A stretch of 64,000 nucleotides of DNA from Rhodoferax sp. WC2427 (GTDB taxonomy: Bacteria > Pseudomonadota > Gammaproteobacteria > Burkholderiales > Burkholderiaceae_C). Under the pieces are notes generated by a model, which was given only the letters and a program-made list of their open reading frames with translations, was not told the DNA's origin and did not search any database. Shown here in pieces: positions 8,213 through 16,753 of this stretch. Numbering within the stretch: position 1 is the stretch's first letter; the number at the start of each line of letters is the position of its first letter. The stretch covers positions 1,240,001-1,304,000 of the forward strand of contig NZ_CP162006.1 of NCBI RefSeq assembly GCF_040822085.1, given 5' to 3'. The translations under genes and the position numbers were made by a program.

Positions 8213-11038
8213 TCAGCTGTACACCATGAAGTTCTGCGCGGCCCGCCTGCTGGCCTGCTTTTGCGTGGCTTCCTGTAGCAGCGTGGCGAGCTGGGCGGTC
8301 AGTGCGGCGTGCAGTACGTTCAGCCCTTGCATGTCCACTGCCTGGCCGTTGACCGGGCCTTTGGCCAGTACCTGGCTGTGGTCGCGCAGGCGCAAGATGG
8401 CGGTGCCCACGGCGGCAAATGCGGGCAGATGGCCATACAGGGCATTGCCGCGCTGGGCGTACCAGTTGCCAAAGCGGGCCGGGTAGTGGGCTTCGGCATC
8501 GGCGGGCCGGGCGGCAATGTGGGCCACCCATGCATGGTGGTCGTGTTCGGCCAGCAGCAGCGGAAAGTCGGCGGTGTCCCACTGCGTGGCCCCCCAGGCG
8601 CGCCAGGCTTTGCCGGGGATGAAGTCGGTCGCCCAGGCGGCCACGGTGTCGGCGGGCATGGGGCGGGCGATGCCGTAGCCCTGGGCCAGGTCGCAGCCCA
8701 GTTGCAGCAGCAGCAGGCCATGTTCTACGGTTTCCACGCCCTCGGCGATGACCTTGCGGTTGAAGGCCTTGGCCAGGCCGACCACGGCTTCCACCAGGGT
8801 CAGGTCGTCGGGGTCTTCCAGCATGTCGCGCACAAAGGCCTGGTCGATCTTCAGGGTGTTGGCGGGCAGGCGCTTGAGGTAGGCCAGGGACGAGTAGCCG
8901 GTGCCAAAGTCGTCCAGTGCAAACTGCACGCCGAGCTGCTGGCAGGCGGCCATCACGCTGCGCATGTGCTGCACGTCTTCCAGCGCGGCCGATTCCAGAA
9001 TCTCCAGCTCCAGCATGCTGGGCGAGACCTGCGGAAAACAAGCCAGGATGCTGCCCAGCCGGGCCACGAAGTCGGGCCGATGGAAGTGCCGCGCCGCAAT
9101 GTTGACGCTGACCACCCAATGCCGACCCAGCGCCGCCCATTGCTGCATCTGCTGTAGCGCCTGGTGCAACACCCATTCGCCGATGTCGATGATCAGGTCG
9201 GTGTGCTCCACCAGCGGCAGGAAATGGTAGGGGCCGACCACGCCCTGCTCGGGGTGTTGCCAGCGCAGCAGGGCCTCCATGCCGAACACGCTGCCGGTGC
9301 GCATGTTCAGCTTGGGCTGGTAGTACAGGCGCAGTTCGCCGTCCAGCAGGGCCTGGTGGATGCGGGTGCGCTGGTGGTGGTGGGTTTGCACCTCCTGGTC
9401 GCGCTGGGCATCGAACAAGTGGCTGCGGTTGCGGCCGGTCTGCTTGGCCTGGACCATGGCCTGGTCGGCGTGGCGCAGCAGGGTGTCGAGGTTGGTGTCG
9501 CCGCGGGTGTCGTCGCGCGGCGTCACGGCAATGCCGATGCTGGTGGTGAGGTGCACGGTCTGCTCGTCCAGCGGGTAGGGGGCGGACAGCAGGGCCTGCA
9601 CCTGGTCGACGTGGCGCTGCACTTCGGCCAGGTCGTGCTGGTCCTTGAGCAGCAGCACAAACTCATCGCCGCCCAGGCGCGCCAGGCCGTGGTCGTCCCC
9701 GGCAAATTCGGCCAGCCGCTGGGCCACCTGCTGTAGCAGGCGGTCGCCGTTGCTGCTGCCATAGCGGGTGTTGATGGGCTGGAAGTGGTCCAGGTCCAGC
9801 AGGCACACGGCCAGCAGCTTGTGGTGGTGGCGGGCCTGCAGGATGGCCAGGTTGAAGGGCTCCTCCATGGCGGCGCGATTGTGCAGGCCGGTCAGCACGT
9901 CGTGGCCAATCTGCCACGAGATCTCCTGGATCAGCTGGCGCTTTTCGCTGACGTCGCGGAACACCAGCACGCAGCCCACGGCGGTGCCGTCGGCCTGGCG
10001 GATCGGGGCGGCGGTGGTCTCGATGGCGATGCGCTCGCCCGACGGGTGCAGCAGCGTCTGGTGGGTGGCGTGCACCACGGTGGTGGTTTGGTACAGCGGG
10101 GTGTGTTTGGCCGGGCCGGCGGCCCAGCCGGGTTCTTCCTGCAGCTCAAACACTTCGGCCAGTGGGTGTCCCAGCGCCTGCTGCTGGGTCCAGCCGGTGA
10201 GCTGCTGGGCTACGGCGTTCAGGGTGTGGATGCGCCCGGCCAGGTCGGTGGTGATGACGGCATCGCCAATCGACGACAGGGTGACTTCGGCGCGCTCTTT
10301 CTCGATCTGCAGGGCGGTCTGGGTTTGCGTCAGCGATGCCACCAGGCTTTGTACCTCGTCCGCCATGTTGTTGAACGTATGGGCCAGGGTACGCGCCTCC
10401 AGCGGGCCCGCCACCTGCATGCGGGTGGCCAGGTCGCCATGCTGGAATTGCTGGGTGGCCACGGCCAGCCGCTGCAGCATGCGCCGGTTGGTGCGCAGCA
10501 CCCACACCAGCAGGCCCAGGATCGTCAACACGCTGCCCACCGCAATCCACAGCTGGGTCTGTACCCGGCTCCAGGCGCTGTTGAACGCAAATACCGGGCT
10601 GATCTGCACGGTCAGCGTGCCTGCGTGCCCGGCGGCCTCCAGCTCGGCGGTATGCGCGCCGATGCCCAGCCAGGTGCCGAACCAGGCGGGGTAGTGCGCC
10701 ACCGTAGGGGCCGGGTTGCGCGCTTCGGTGCGCTGGCTACCCGCACGCCACTGCAGCACGGCGACATCGGGGTAGGCCCGCAGCTCGTTGCGCAACCAAG
10801 CCTGCATGGGCTGGGGCTGGGGCGCCTCCAGGGTCAGCGCCAGTGCGGGCAACAGATACTTTTGGACCAACTGGACCTGCTGCGCAAAATGGGCCTCGGC
10901 AGTGCGGGTTTCGACCCGGACCAGCAGCTGGTAGCGCACGGTTCCCACCACTGCGATCAGCAGCAGCATAGGCAAAAACAGGCGGGTGGCGGTACTTAAC
11001 GTCAGCCACGCAGGTGCTGTATCTCGGGTCTTGGGCAT
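8213..11038 (-). CDS. Membrane sensor HAMP-PAS-GGDEF-EAL c-di-GMP protein with CZB-like tail
   Basis: 941 residues. Two transmembrane helices (about 17-37 and 163-182) frame a periplasmic sensor region, followed by HAMP (about 183-235), PAS (250-370), GGDEF and EAL domains. The GGDEF motif is intact at 456-460, but the RxxD inhibitory site expected just before it is absent. The EAL motif is intact (MEALLRW, 588-590), with DFGTGYSSL further on, so both cyclase and phosphodiesterase activity are possible. The last ~110 residues carry an H..W then ARFGNWY pattern like a CZB zinc-binding domain, but the usual cysteine is missing. Start ATG at 11038. Monocistronic. Confidence 0.9.
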   Translation of the reverse strand: MPKTRDTAPAWLTLSTATRLFLPMLLLIAVVGTVRYQLLVRVETRTAEAHFAQQVQLVQKYLLPALALTLEAPQPQPMQAWLRNELRAYPDVAVLQWRAGSQRTEARNPAPTVAHYPAWFGTWLGIGAHTAELEAAGHAGTLTVQISPVFAFNSAWSRVQTQLWIAVGSVLTILGLLVWVLRTNRRMLQRLAVATQQFQHGDLATRMQVAGPLEARTLAHTFNNMADEVQSLVASLTQTQTALQIEKERAEVTLSSIGDAVITTDLAGRIHTLNAVAQQLTGWTQQQALGHPLAEVFELQEEPGWAAGPAKHTPLYQTTTVVHATHQTLLHPSGERIAIETTAAPIRQADGTAVGCVLVFRDVSEKRQLIQEISWQIGHDVLTGLHNRAAMEEPFNLAILQARHHHKLLAVCLLDLDHFQPINTRYGSSNGDRLLQQVAQRLAEFAGDDHGLARLGGDEFVLLLKDQHDLAEVQRHVDQVQALLSAPYPLDEQTVHLTTSIGIAVTPRDDTRGDTNLDTLLRHADQAMVQAKQTGRNRSHLFDAQRDQEVQTHHHQRTRIHQALLDGELRLYYQPKLNMRTGSVFGMEALLRWQHPEQGVVGPYHFLPLVEHTDLIIDIGEWVLHQALQQMQQWAALGRHWVVSVNIAARHFHRPDFVARLGSILACFPQVSPSMLELEILESAALEDVQHMRSVMAACQQLGVQFALDDFGTGYSSLAYLKRLPANTLKIDQAFVRDMLEDPDDLTLVEAVVGLAKAFNRKVIAEGVETVEHGLLLLQLGCDLAQGYGIARPMPADTVAAWATDFIPGKAWRAWGATQWDTADFPLLLAEHDHHAWVAHIAARPADAEAHYPARFGNWYAQRGNALYGHLPAFAAVGTAILRLRDHSQVLAKGPVNGQAVDMQGLNVLHAALTAQLATLLQEATQKQASRRAAQNFMVYS

Positions 11039-11090
11039 GGAATCAGCAAGGCGCTTAGATTTGGATTGACTTTGGTTTTATCACACTGCC

Positions 11091-11110
11091 TGTAACTTTG
11101 TGTAACTTTT
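11091..11110. promoter_or_regulatory. Tandem TGTAACTTTg/TGTAACTTTt, CpxR/OmpR-type box
   Basis: Two nearly identical 10-base units in tandem give GTAAC-N5-GTAAC, the spacing of CpxR-type boxes (GTAAA-N5-GTAAA in E. coli). It lies in the divergent region between the GGDEF-EAL gene and the Cpx-like lipoprotein/regulator/kinase genes, so autoregulation by that regulator is a reasonable inference. Confidence 0.5.
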
Positions 11111-11174
11111 AAAACATTTTTATGCCCAATTACACGCGGTGGCGGGTCCATCCTGGGGGCGCGGCGAGCGATTA

Positions 11175-11214
11175 TCCGACATGCGTGTACCGCTATGTAA
11201 AGCATAGTGTCGGA
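11175..11214 (+). other. Inverted repeat followed by a T run
   Basis: Outer arms TCCGACA and TGTCGGA enclose inner arms CTATG and CATAG, with an 11-base bulge on the left side. CGGCTTTTTC follows. It could be a leader hairpin or terminator-like element ahead of the Cpx-like lipoprotein gene. It is imperfect and its role is unknown. Confidence 0.4.
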
Positions 11215-11336
11215 CGGCTTTTTCAGCGTCCCAGACATAAAACGACACAAACCGATACCGCACCGAGAGGACACGCAGCACCCGCCCCGGCACCATGGGA
11301 ACCCTGTTTAACCCCCTCATCCTCCAGGACCCCACC

Positions 11337-11822
11337 ATGCGATTCGTATTTAAAAGAACCTTCAAAAGAGCCTTGGTTGGCATCTTCGGTGCCAGCCTGC
11401 TGGTCGGCACCCTCAGCGCCTGCGCGGGCCGCGGCGGGCACGCCTGGGGCGGCCCGGTCAACGAGCAGCGCGCCGCCGAGTTCCGCGTCAAGATGGTCGA
11501 GAAGGTCGGCAAGAAGCTCGACCTGAACGACGCGCAAAAGCAGTTGCTGGTTGCTTTGAGCGATGCGCTGCAGGCCCAGCGCAAAGCCCTGGTGGGCAGC
11601 AGCACCGATCCACGTGCCGACATCCAGGCGCTGGTGGCGGGCGCCCAGTTCGACCGCGCCAAGGCCCTGGCCCTGGCCGAGGAAAAAACCAAAGCCCTGC
11701 AGAGCCAAAGCCCCCAGGTGATCACCGCCGCCGCCAACTTCTATGACGCGCTGAACCCCGCGCAACAACAACAGGTGCGCGATTTCATGCAACACCGGGG
11801 AGGCTGGTTCCGCCACGGCTGA
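11337..11822 (+). CDS. CpxP/Spy-like periplasmic lipoprotein
   Basis: A 161-residue protein with a basic N-terminus, a hydrophobic segment and a lipobox (GTLSAC, Cys at about 28). The mature part is helical and contains two LTxxQ-like motifs of the CpxP/Spy family: LDLNDAQKQLLVAL and ALNPAQQQQVRDFM. These periplasmic proteins sense misfolding or metals and inhibit the partner kinase. It sits directly upstream of an OmpR-type regulator and a histidine kinase, giving a cpxP-cpxR-cpxA arrangement. Being a lipoprotein differs from E. coli CpxP, which is soluble. Start at ATG 11337. Confidence 0.75.
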   Translation: MRFVFKRTFKRALVGIFGASLLVGTLSACAGRGGHAWGGPVNEQRAAEFRVKMVEKVGKKLDLNDAQKQLLVALSDALQAQRKALVGSSTDPRADIQALVAGAQFDRAKALALAEEKTKALQSQSPQVITAAANFYDALNPAQQQQVRDFMQHRGGWFRHG

Positions 11823-11836
11823 CATGACAATAGCGC

Positions 11837-12520
11837 ATGCCCAAAATCCTGCTGATTGACGACGATGCCGAACTCGGTGGGCCGCTGGGCGTGTATCTGG
11901 CGCGCTTTGGACTGGCGCTGGACTGTGCGCTGAGCCCCAGCGCCGGGCTGGTCAAGCTGCGCCAGGGCGGCTTTGACGCCGTCATCTTGGACGTGATGCT
12001 GCCCGAGATGGACGGCTTTGCCCTGTGCCGCGCCATCCGCAAGGACAGCGACATCCCGGTCGTCATGCTCACCGCCCGCGGCGAGGTGATGGACCGGGTG
12101 GTCGGGCTGGAGCTGGGGGCCGACGACTACCTGCCCAAGCCCTTCGAGCCGCGCGAGCTGGTGGCCCGGCTGCAAACCGTGCTGCGCCGCCAGCGTGTGC
12201 CCATGGAGGCGCACCGGCTGGTATTTGACGGCCTGGAGATGGATCTGGACAAACGCAGCGTGCTGCGCCAGGGCGAGCTGGCCATGGAAGAACTGGACCT
12301 GACCAGCACCGAATTCGAACTGCTTGGCCTGCTGGCCCGCGAGCCCGGCAAGGTGTTCAGCCGCGACGACATCCTGAACCGCCTGCGCGGCCACGAGGTG
12401 GACCTGCAGACCCGCGCCGTGGACCTGCTGGTCAGCCGCCTGCGCAAGAAGCTGGAGCCGCTGGACTGCATCAAGACCTGGCGCAATGCGGGCTATTCAT
12501 TGGCAGTGGGCCGTGTTTAA
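11837..12520 (+). CDS. OmpR/CpxR-family response regulator
   Basis: A 227-residue two-domain regulator. The receiver domain has acidic residues IDDD at 7-10, the phosphoacceptor D52 in VILDVMLPEMDG, and the switch lysine in LPKPFEP. The C-terminal winged helix (about 130-227) has the TSTEFELLGLLAREPGKVFSRDDI motif of the OmpR class. It begins 14 nt after the CpxP-like gene and overlaps the kinase start. By context it is the Cpx-like envelope-stress regulator. Confidence is high for family, moderate for the Cpx role. Confidence 0.9.
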   Translation: MPKILLIDDDAELGGPLGVYLARFGLALDCALSPSAGLVKLRQGGFDAVILDVMLPEMDGFALCRAIRKDSDIPVVMLTARGEVMDRVVGLELGADDYLPKPFEPRELVARLQTVLRRQRVPMEAHRLVFDGLEMDLDKRSVLRQGELAMEELDLTSTEFELLGLLAREPGKVFSRDDILNRLRGHEVDLQTRAVDLLVSRLRKKLEPLDCIKTWRNAGYSLAVGRV

Positions 12521-13814
12521 ACGCATTCGCCGCGCGCGCCACACCATGCGCCACTCGCTGCGCTGGCGGCTGGTGATGCTGTTCATGGGGCTGGCGCTGG
12601 CCATGTCGGTGGTGTTTGTGGGCGGCATGCAAAAGGCCTTTTCCACCGGCTGGCGCGAAATGTTCCGCCCGCTGGTGGCCGACTATGTGGACCGTCTGGT
12701 GGCCGATCTGGGCAGCCCGCCCAGTGTGGAGCGGGCCCAGGCCCTGGTGCAGCGCCTGCCGCTGTCGGTGCGCATCGACGGGCCACAACTGCACTGGGAC
12801 TCCCACCCCGACACGTCGGCAGAGCACCCGGCCCGCGCCTGGATGCGCGACCCCGCCGCCAGCCAGGGCTGGCTCAGCCGCACCACGCCCGACGGCAGCC
12901 GCGTGGTGCTGGGCCTGGGCCTGAACCTGGGCGGCAAAGACTGGGAGCAGCCGCGCCGCAACATCCTGTGGGCCACCCTGGGTATTTTGCTGCTGCTGAC
13001 CGGCGTGGCGTACGCCGTGGTGCGCCGCCTGCTGCGCCCGCTGGAAGACATCCGCCGCGGCACGCAACGCTTTGGCGCGGGCGACTTCAGCCAGCCCATC
13101 CCCCAGAAAAGCCGCGACGAACTGGGCGAACTGGCACGGCACATCAACACCATGGCGCACGACATCCACGCCATGCTGGAGGCCAAGCGCGGCCTGCTGC
13201 TGGCCATCAGCCACGAGCTGCGCTCACCGCTCACCCGCGCGCGGCTCAACACCGAGCTGCTGCCCGACACCGCCGAGCTGCAGCCCCTGCGCGAGCCGCT
13301 GCTGCGCGACCTGCAGCTCATGCGCGACCTGGTCAGCGACCTGCTGGAGAGCGAGCGCCTGGCCAGCCCGCACGCCGCCCTGCAGCTGGAGCCCACCGAT
13401 CTGGCGGCGTTGGTCACCGAGATGGCCACGGCCCCCGGCACCCAACTCCATATCGAGTCCAACCTGCCCGCCTGGCCGCTGGACCAGGTCCGTATGCGCC
13501 TGCTGCTGCGCAACCTGCTGGACAACGCCCGCCAGCACGGCCAGGGCACTATCGAGGTGCACCTGGCCCGCGTCGAAACGGGCCTGCAACTGCGCGTGCG
13601 CGACCACGGCCCGGGCGTGGCCGATGGCCAATGGGCGCAGCTGGCCGAGCCGTTCTACCGCGCCGACGCGGCCCGCCAGCGCGGCACCGGCGGGGTGGGG
13701 CTGGGACTGACCCTGTGCCGCCTGGTGGCGCAGGCCCACGGTGGGCGGCTCACGCTGCGGCCCGCGCAGCCGGGGCTGGAGGCGGTGGTGGATTTGCCGT
13801 TGCCTGCGCGCTAG
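12513..13814 (+). CDS. Sensor histidine kinase, Cpx/RstB-like
   Basis: A 433-residue inner-membrane kinase. It has a first TM helix near residues 22-42, a periplasmic domain of about 100 residues, a second TM near 150-172, then HAMP and a dimerisation box AISHELRSPLTRARLN with the phosphorylated His near residue 233. The ATP-binding part has N-box LLRNLLDNARQHG, DHGPGV and GTGGVGLGLTLCR. The GTG at 12513 is preferred because it overlaps the regulator's stop codon by 8 nt; ATGs at 12486 and 12546 are alternatives. Forms a two-component system with the preceding regulator. Confidence 0.88.
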   Translation: MFKRIRRARHTMRHSLRWRLVMLFMGLALAMSVVFVGGMQKAFSTGWREMFRPLVADYVDRLVADLGSPPSVERAQALVQRLPLSVRIDGPQLHWDSHPDTSAEHPARAWMRDPAASQGWLSRTTPDGSRVVLGLGLNLGGKDWEQPRRNILWATLGILLLLTGVAYAVVRRLLRPLEDIRRGTQRFGAGDFSQPIPQKSRDELGELARHINTMAHDIHAMLEAKRGLLLAISHELRSPLTRARLNTELLPDTAELQPLREPLLRDLQLMRDLVSDLLESERLASPHAALQLEPTDLAALVTEMATAPGTQLHIESNLPAWPLDQVRMRLLLRNLLDNARQHGQGTIEVHLARVETGLQLRVRDHGPGVADGQWAQLAEPFYRADAARQRGTGGVGLGLTLCRLVAQAHGGRLTLRPAQPGLEAVVDLPLPAR

Positions 13815-13933
13815 GAACATGTTCTCAGTGGCTTGCGGGCCAACCCATCAAGGCCTCGTCGGCCCGGGGTAATCTTTGATAATGGGCTAGCAAGACAGTC
13901 TGTTTTTGCGACCTTTCCTCTACCCGGGTGCCC

Positions 13934-16063
13934 ATGGACTCCTCTTTTGTTGCTGTTCGCTACGCCCCCGGGATCGTGGCCTTGTCGTACTTTATTGCCA
14001 GCTTTGCATCCTATGTCGCTCTGGACCTGGCCAAGCGCGTGCGCACCCTGGACCGCGCGGTGGCCTTGGGCTGGTGGGCGGGTGGTTCGGTGGCCATGGG
14101 TACCGGCATCTGGTCGATGCATTTTGTCGGCATGCTGGCCGTCAGCCTGCCGTTTGCGGTGGGCTATGGCTATGCCATCACGGCACTGTCGTGGGTGGCG
14201 GCGGTGGTGGTGTCGGCGATTGCGCTGTATGTGGCCAGCCGCAACCGCCTGACATTGCCCCGGCTGGCCTTGGGGGCGCTGGCCATGGGGGCGGGCATTT
14301 GCGCCATGCACTACACCGGCATGGCGGCGCTGGATATGGCGCCTGGCATCCAATGGGCGTCTGCCTGGGTGCTGGCCTCGGTCGGTATTGCGGTGGCGGC
14401 ATCGGCCGTGGCTTTGCTGATCTTCTTTTGGCTGCGCCGCCACAGTGGCAATGCCGCGCGTTGGTGGCAGTTGCTGGCGGCCATGGTCATGGGTGCGGCG
14501 ATCTGCGGCATGCACTACACCGGTATGGCCGCGGCGCAGTTTGCGGTGGGGTCGGTATGCCTGAGCGCCGACCAGTTGCGGGGCGACAGCCTGGGCGTGC
14601 TGGTGTCGGTGGCCACGATTGTGCTGCTGAGCCTGACCATGTTCACCTCGATGATCGATGCCCGCATGCAAAGCAAGACGGCCGTGCTGGCGGCCTCCCT
14701 GCAAACGGCTAACACCGAGCTGCAAGCCCTGGCTTTCCGCGATGCGTTGACCGGCTTGCCCAACCGCCTGCTGTTTGACGACCGTGTGGGCGTGGCGGTG
14801 CAGCGTTGCACCCGCGATGGGTCTACCCTGGCGGTGCTGTTTGTGGACCTGGATGGTTTCAAGCCGGTCAATGATTCGTTCGGCCATGGCTTTGGGGACA
14901 TGGTGCTGCAGGTGATGGCCCAGCGCCTGGCTGGCCAGGCCCGGGCCACCGACACCGTGGCCCGCGTGGGCGGCGACGAATTTGTGCTGCTGCTGGAGGG
15001 CAACCCCGACACCACGGCCACCGCGCAGATCGCCCAGCGCATCATTGATGCCCTGGGCCTGCCGGTCACCAGCGGCGAGCACGAGGTGCGCCTGTCGTGT
15101 TCGCTGGGTATCGCCATGTTCCCGTCGGACGGCCCGCGCGACCAGCTCATGGGGCATGCCGATGCGGCCATGTATGCGGCCAAGCGAGGCGGCGGCAGTG
15201 CCTATGCGTTTTTTGAACCCCACATGAATGCGGGGGTGCGGGAGCAGATCGAACTCCAGCGCGATTTGCGCCTGGCGATCGAGCGCAACGGGCTGTCCCT
15301 GCACTACCAACCCAAGGTCAGCGCCAGCCGCAGCGTGATCACCGGGGTCGAGGCCCTGGTGCGCTGGCAGCACCCGGAGCGGGGCATGCTGAGCCCGGCC
15401 ATCTTCATACCGGTGGCCGAACGTTTTGGCCTGATCAACGCCTTGGGGGACTGGGTGATCCAGGAAGCTTGCCGACAGATGCAGGTCTGGCGTGAGCGGG
15501 GCTTGCGTATCCGGGTGGCCATCAACCTGTCGGTACACCAGTTGCGCCAGGATGACCTGGGGCCGCGCGTCGAGCGGGCCTTGCAGGCGCACCAGCTGGA
15601 CCCGGCCTTGCTGATTTTCGAGATCACCGAGTCGGTGGCGATGGAAGATGCCGAGGGCACCTTGCAGGCGTTTGAGGCGCTGAGGCGGATTGGCGTGCAG
15701 CTGTCCATCGATGACTTTGGCACCGGCTACTCCAGCCTGTCGTACCTGCGGCGCTTGCAGGTCAGCCAGCTGAAAATCGACCAGTCCTTTGTGCAAGACC
15801 TGGAGCACAGCGCCGATGCCCGCGCCATCGTGGAAGCGGTGGTCAAGCTGGCCCACGCGCTGGGTTTGACCGTGGTGGCCGAGGGGGTGGAAACCGCCGG
15901 TCAGCGCGAGGTACTGACCGGTTTGGGTTGCGATGAGCTGCAAGGCTATTTGTTCGCCAAACCCATGGCCGCAGGGGTGATGGGCGACTGGGCTGACAAC
16001 GTGGGCCGACCGGCGGATCTGGCGTTTGCCGAGTCGGTGTTTCTAAACTTTTCGCACCCGTAA
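13934..16063 (+). CDS. MHYT-GGDEF-EAL c-di-GMP signalling protein
   Basis: 709 residues. The first ~245 form seven transmembrane helices of an MHYT sensor, with repeats SMHFVGM (61-67), AMHYTGM (124-130) and GMHYTGM (192-198). MHYT domains are proposed to bind copper and sense diatomic gases. The cytoplasmic part has an intact GGDEF at 346-350 with an RxxD inhibitory site (RATD, 337-340), and an intact EAL (VEALVRWQH). Both catalytic activities are thus possible. The start is the ATG at 13934; a GTG two codons earlier is in frame. It converges with the cysteine-rich operon, 15 nt from its end. Confidence 0.93.
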   Translation: MDSSFVAVRYAPGIVALSYFIASFASYVALDLAKRVRTLDRAVALGWWAGGSVAMGTGIWSMHFVGMLAVSLPFAVGYGYAITALSWVAAVVVSAIALYVASRNRLTLPRLALGALAMGAGICAMHYTGMAALDMAPGIQWASAWVLASVGIAVAASAVALLIFFWLRRHSGNAARWWQLLAAMVMGAAICGMHYTGMAAAQFAVGSVCLSADQLRGDSLGVLVSVATIVLLSLTMFTSMIDARMQSKTAVLAASLQTANTELQALAFRDALTGLPNRLLFDDRVGVAVQRCTRDGSTLAVLFVDLDGFKPVNDSFGHGFGDMVLQVMAQRLAGQARATDTVARVGGDEFVLLLEGNPDTTATAQIAQRIIDALGLPVTSGEHEVRLSCSLGIAMFPSDGPRDQLMGHADAAMYAAKRGGGSAYAFFEPHMNAGVREQIELQRDLRLAIERNGLSLHYQPKVSASRSVITGVEALVRWQHPERGMLSPAIFIPVAERFGLINALGDWVIQEACRQMQVWRERGLRIRVAINLSVHQLRQDDLGPRVERALQAHQLDPALLIFEITESVAMEDAEGTLQAFEALRRIGVQLSIDDFGTGYSSLSYLRRLQVSQLKIDQSFVQDLEHSADARAIVEAVVKLAHALGLTVVAEGVETAGQREVLTGLGCDELQGYLFAKPMAAGVMGDWADNVGRPADLAFAESVFLNFSHP

Positions 16064-16078
16064 ACGGGACCTGGCGGA

Positions 16079-16426
16079 TCAGGCCTCCAGCCGGAAGTGC
16101 CCGCTGCGCAGCAGCGCCTCGCTGTCGGCCCGGGCCACCCGCTGCACCGGCTGGGCAGCGGAAAACTGGTACACGCGCCCGGTATGGGGCCCACGGACCT
16201 GCACCGCCGAGCGGGCCAGGTAGCGCAGCCCCAGGCTGCCCAGGCCGTCTGGGGCGGCCACCGGCAACGCCGCCGGTGCCGGTGGCTTAGCGAACGAGGT
16301 GAACCGGGCCGGTGCCGGTACTGGTGCCATTACTGGTGCCGTTACTGGGGCCTGGGGGGGGAGCGAGGGGGGGCTCGGCAGGCGGTGGGTCGCCAGCGCC
16401 TCGCGTTTCTGTCCGCAGCAGCTCAT
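16079..16426 (-). CDS. Small MSCCGQ protein, out-of-frame overlap with the upstream gene
   Basis: A 115-residue protein, unrecognised. It starts MSCCGQKREAL, has a Pro/Ala/Val linker (about 18-55), and ends in a compact domain LRYLARSAVQVRGPHTGRVYQF...ADSEALLRSGHF. That end resembles small phage-associated proteins (RG..TGr.Y.F...VdaRDa..LL) as far as I remember. The last 140 bases of the DUF1360-like gene overlap its start in another frame. An ideal AAGGAG lies six bases before the ATG at 16426, inside that gene, which supports real translation. Last gene of a three-gene operon. Confidence 0.65.
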   Translation of the reverse strand: MSCCGQKREALATHRLPSPPSLPPQAPVTAPVMAPVPAPARFTSFAKPPAPAALPVAAPDGLGSLGLRYLARSAVQVRGPHTGRVYQFSAAQPVQRVARADSEALLRSGHFRLEA

Positions 16427-16751
16427 GGGCATCTCCTTCGGGGTCGGTCAGTTCAAGAACCGGCGGCGGGGCAGCGGGCCCCAGCCGCTCCAGCAGGCAG
16501 GCCGCGCCCGACAGGCCCAGCCAGGCCAGCAGCCATTCCACGGGGTTGCGGGCCACCGCCAGGGCGACCGGTGCGGCCACCCACAGGCTCAGGCAGTAGA
16601 AGCAATCGAGCATCTGGCCCCACACGCCCTGGCCTGCCGCGGTGCGCAGGCGCAGCACGGCATCCCAGGGCCCGTCTTCCAGCGCCAACAGGTGCGCCAG
16701 CCGCCAAGTGGCCAGCGCGCCCAGCACGGCGGTGAACCAGGGCGCGTCCAT
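16287..16751 (-). CDS. DUF1360-like membrane protein
   Basis: A 154-residue protein with a DUF1360-like core: LGALATWRLAHLLALEDGPWDAV, the Cys pair DCFYCLSLWVA around residue 52, and about three transmembrane helices up to residue 100. The C-terminal 50 residues are Pro/Thr/Gly-rich, ending SNGTSNGTSTGTG, encoded by a 12-base tandem repeat that is also read as APVTAPVMAPV by the overlapping gene. Function unknown. Its start (16751) is two bases after the stop of the 753-residue gene, so the two are surely co-translated. Confidence 0.75.
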   Translation of the reverse strand: MDAPWFTAVLGALATWRLAHLLALEDGPWDAVLRLRTAAGQGVWGQMLDCFYCLSLWVAAPVALAVARNPVEWLLAWLGLSGAACLLERLGPAAPPPVLELTDPEGDAHELLRTETRGAGDPPPAEPPLAPPPGPSNGTSNGTSTGTGPVHLVR

Positions 16752-16753
16752 GC

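Noticed and set aside
13815..13824. Palindrome GAACATGTTC, like a Gram-positive LexA box
   Set aside because: Ten bases just after a kinase stop; betaproteobacterial LexA uses a different box, and one short palindrome is expected by chance.
13811..15943. 710-residue open frame antisense to the MHYT-GGDEF-EAL gene
   Set aside because: His/Gln/Arg-rich composition typical of GC-rich antisense shadows; no domain; the plus-strand gene explains the openness.
16317..16349. 12-base tandem repeat actggtgccatt as a CRISPR or mobile repeat
   Set aside because: Only about three units without spacers, inside coding DNA; a simple coding microsatellite.
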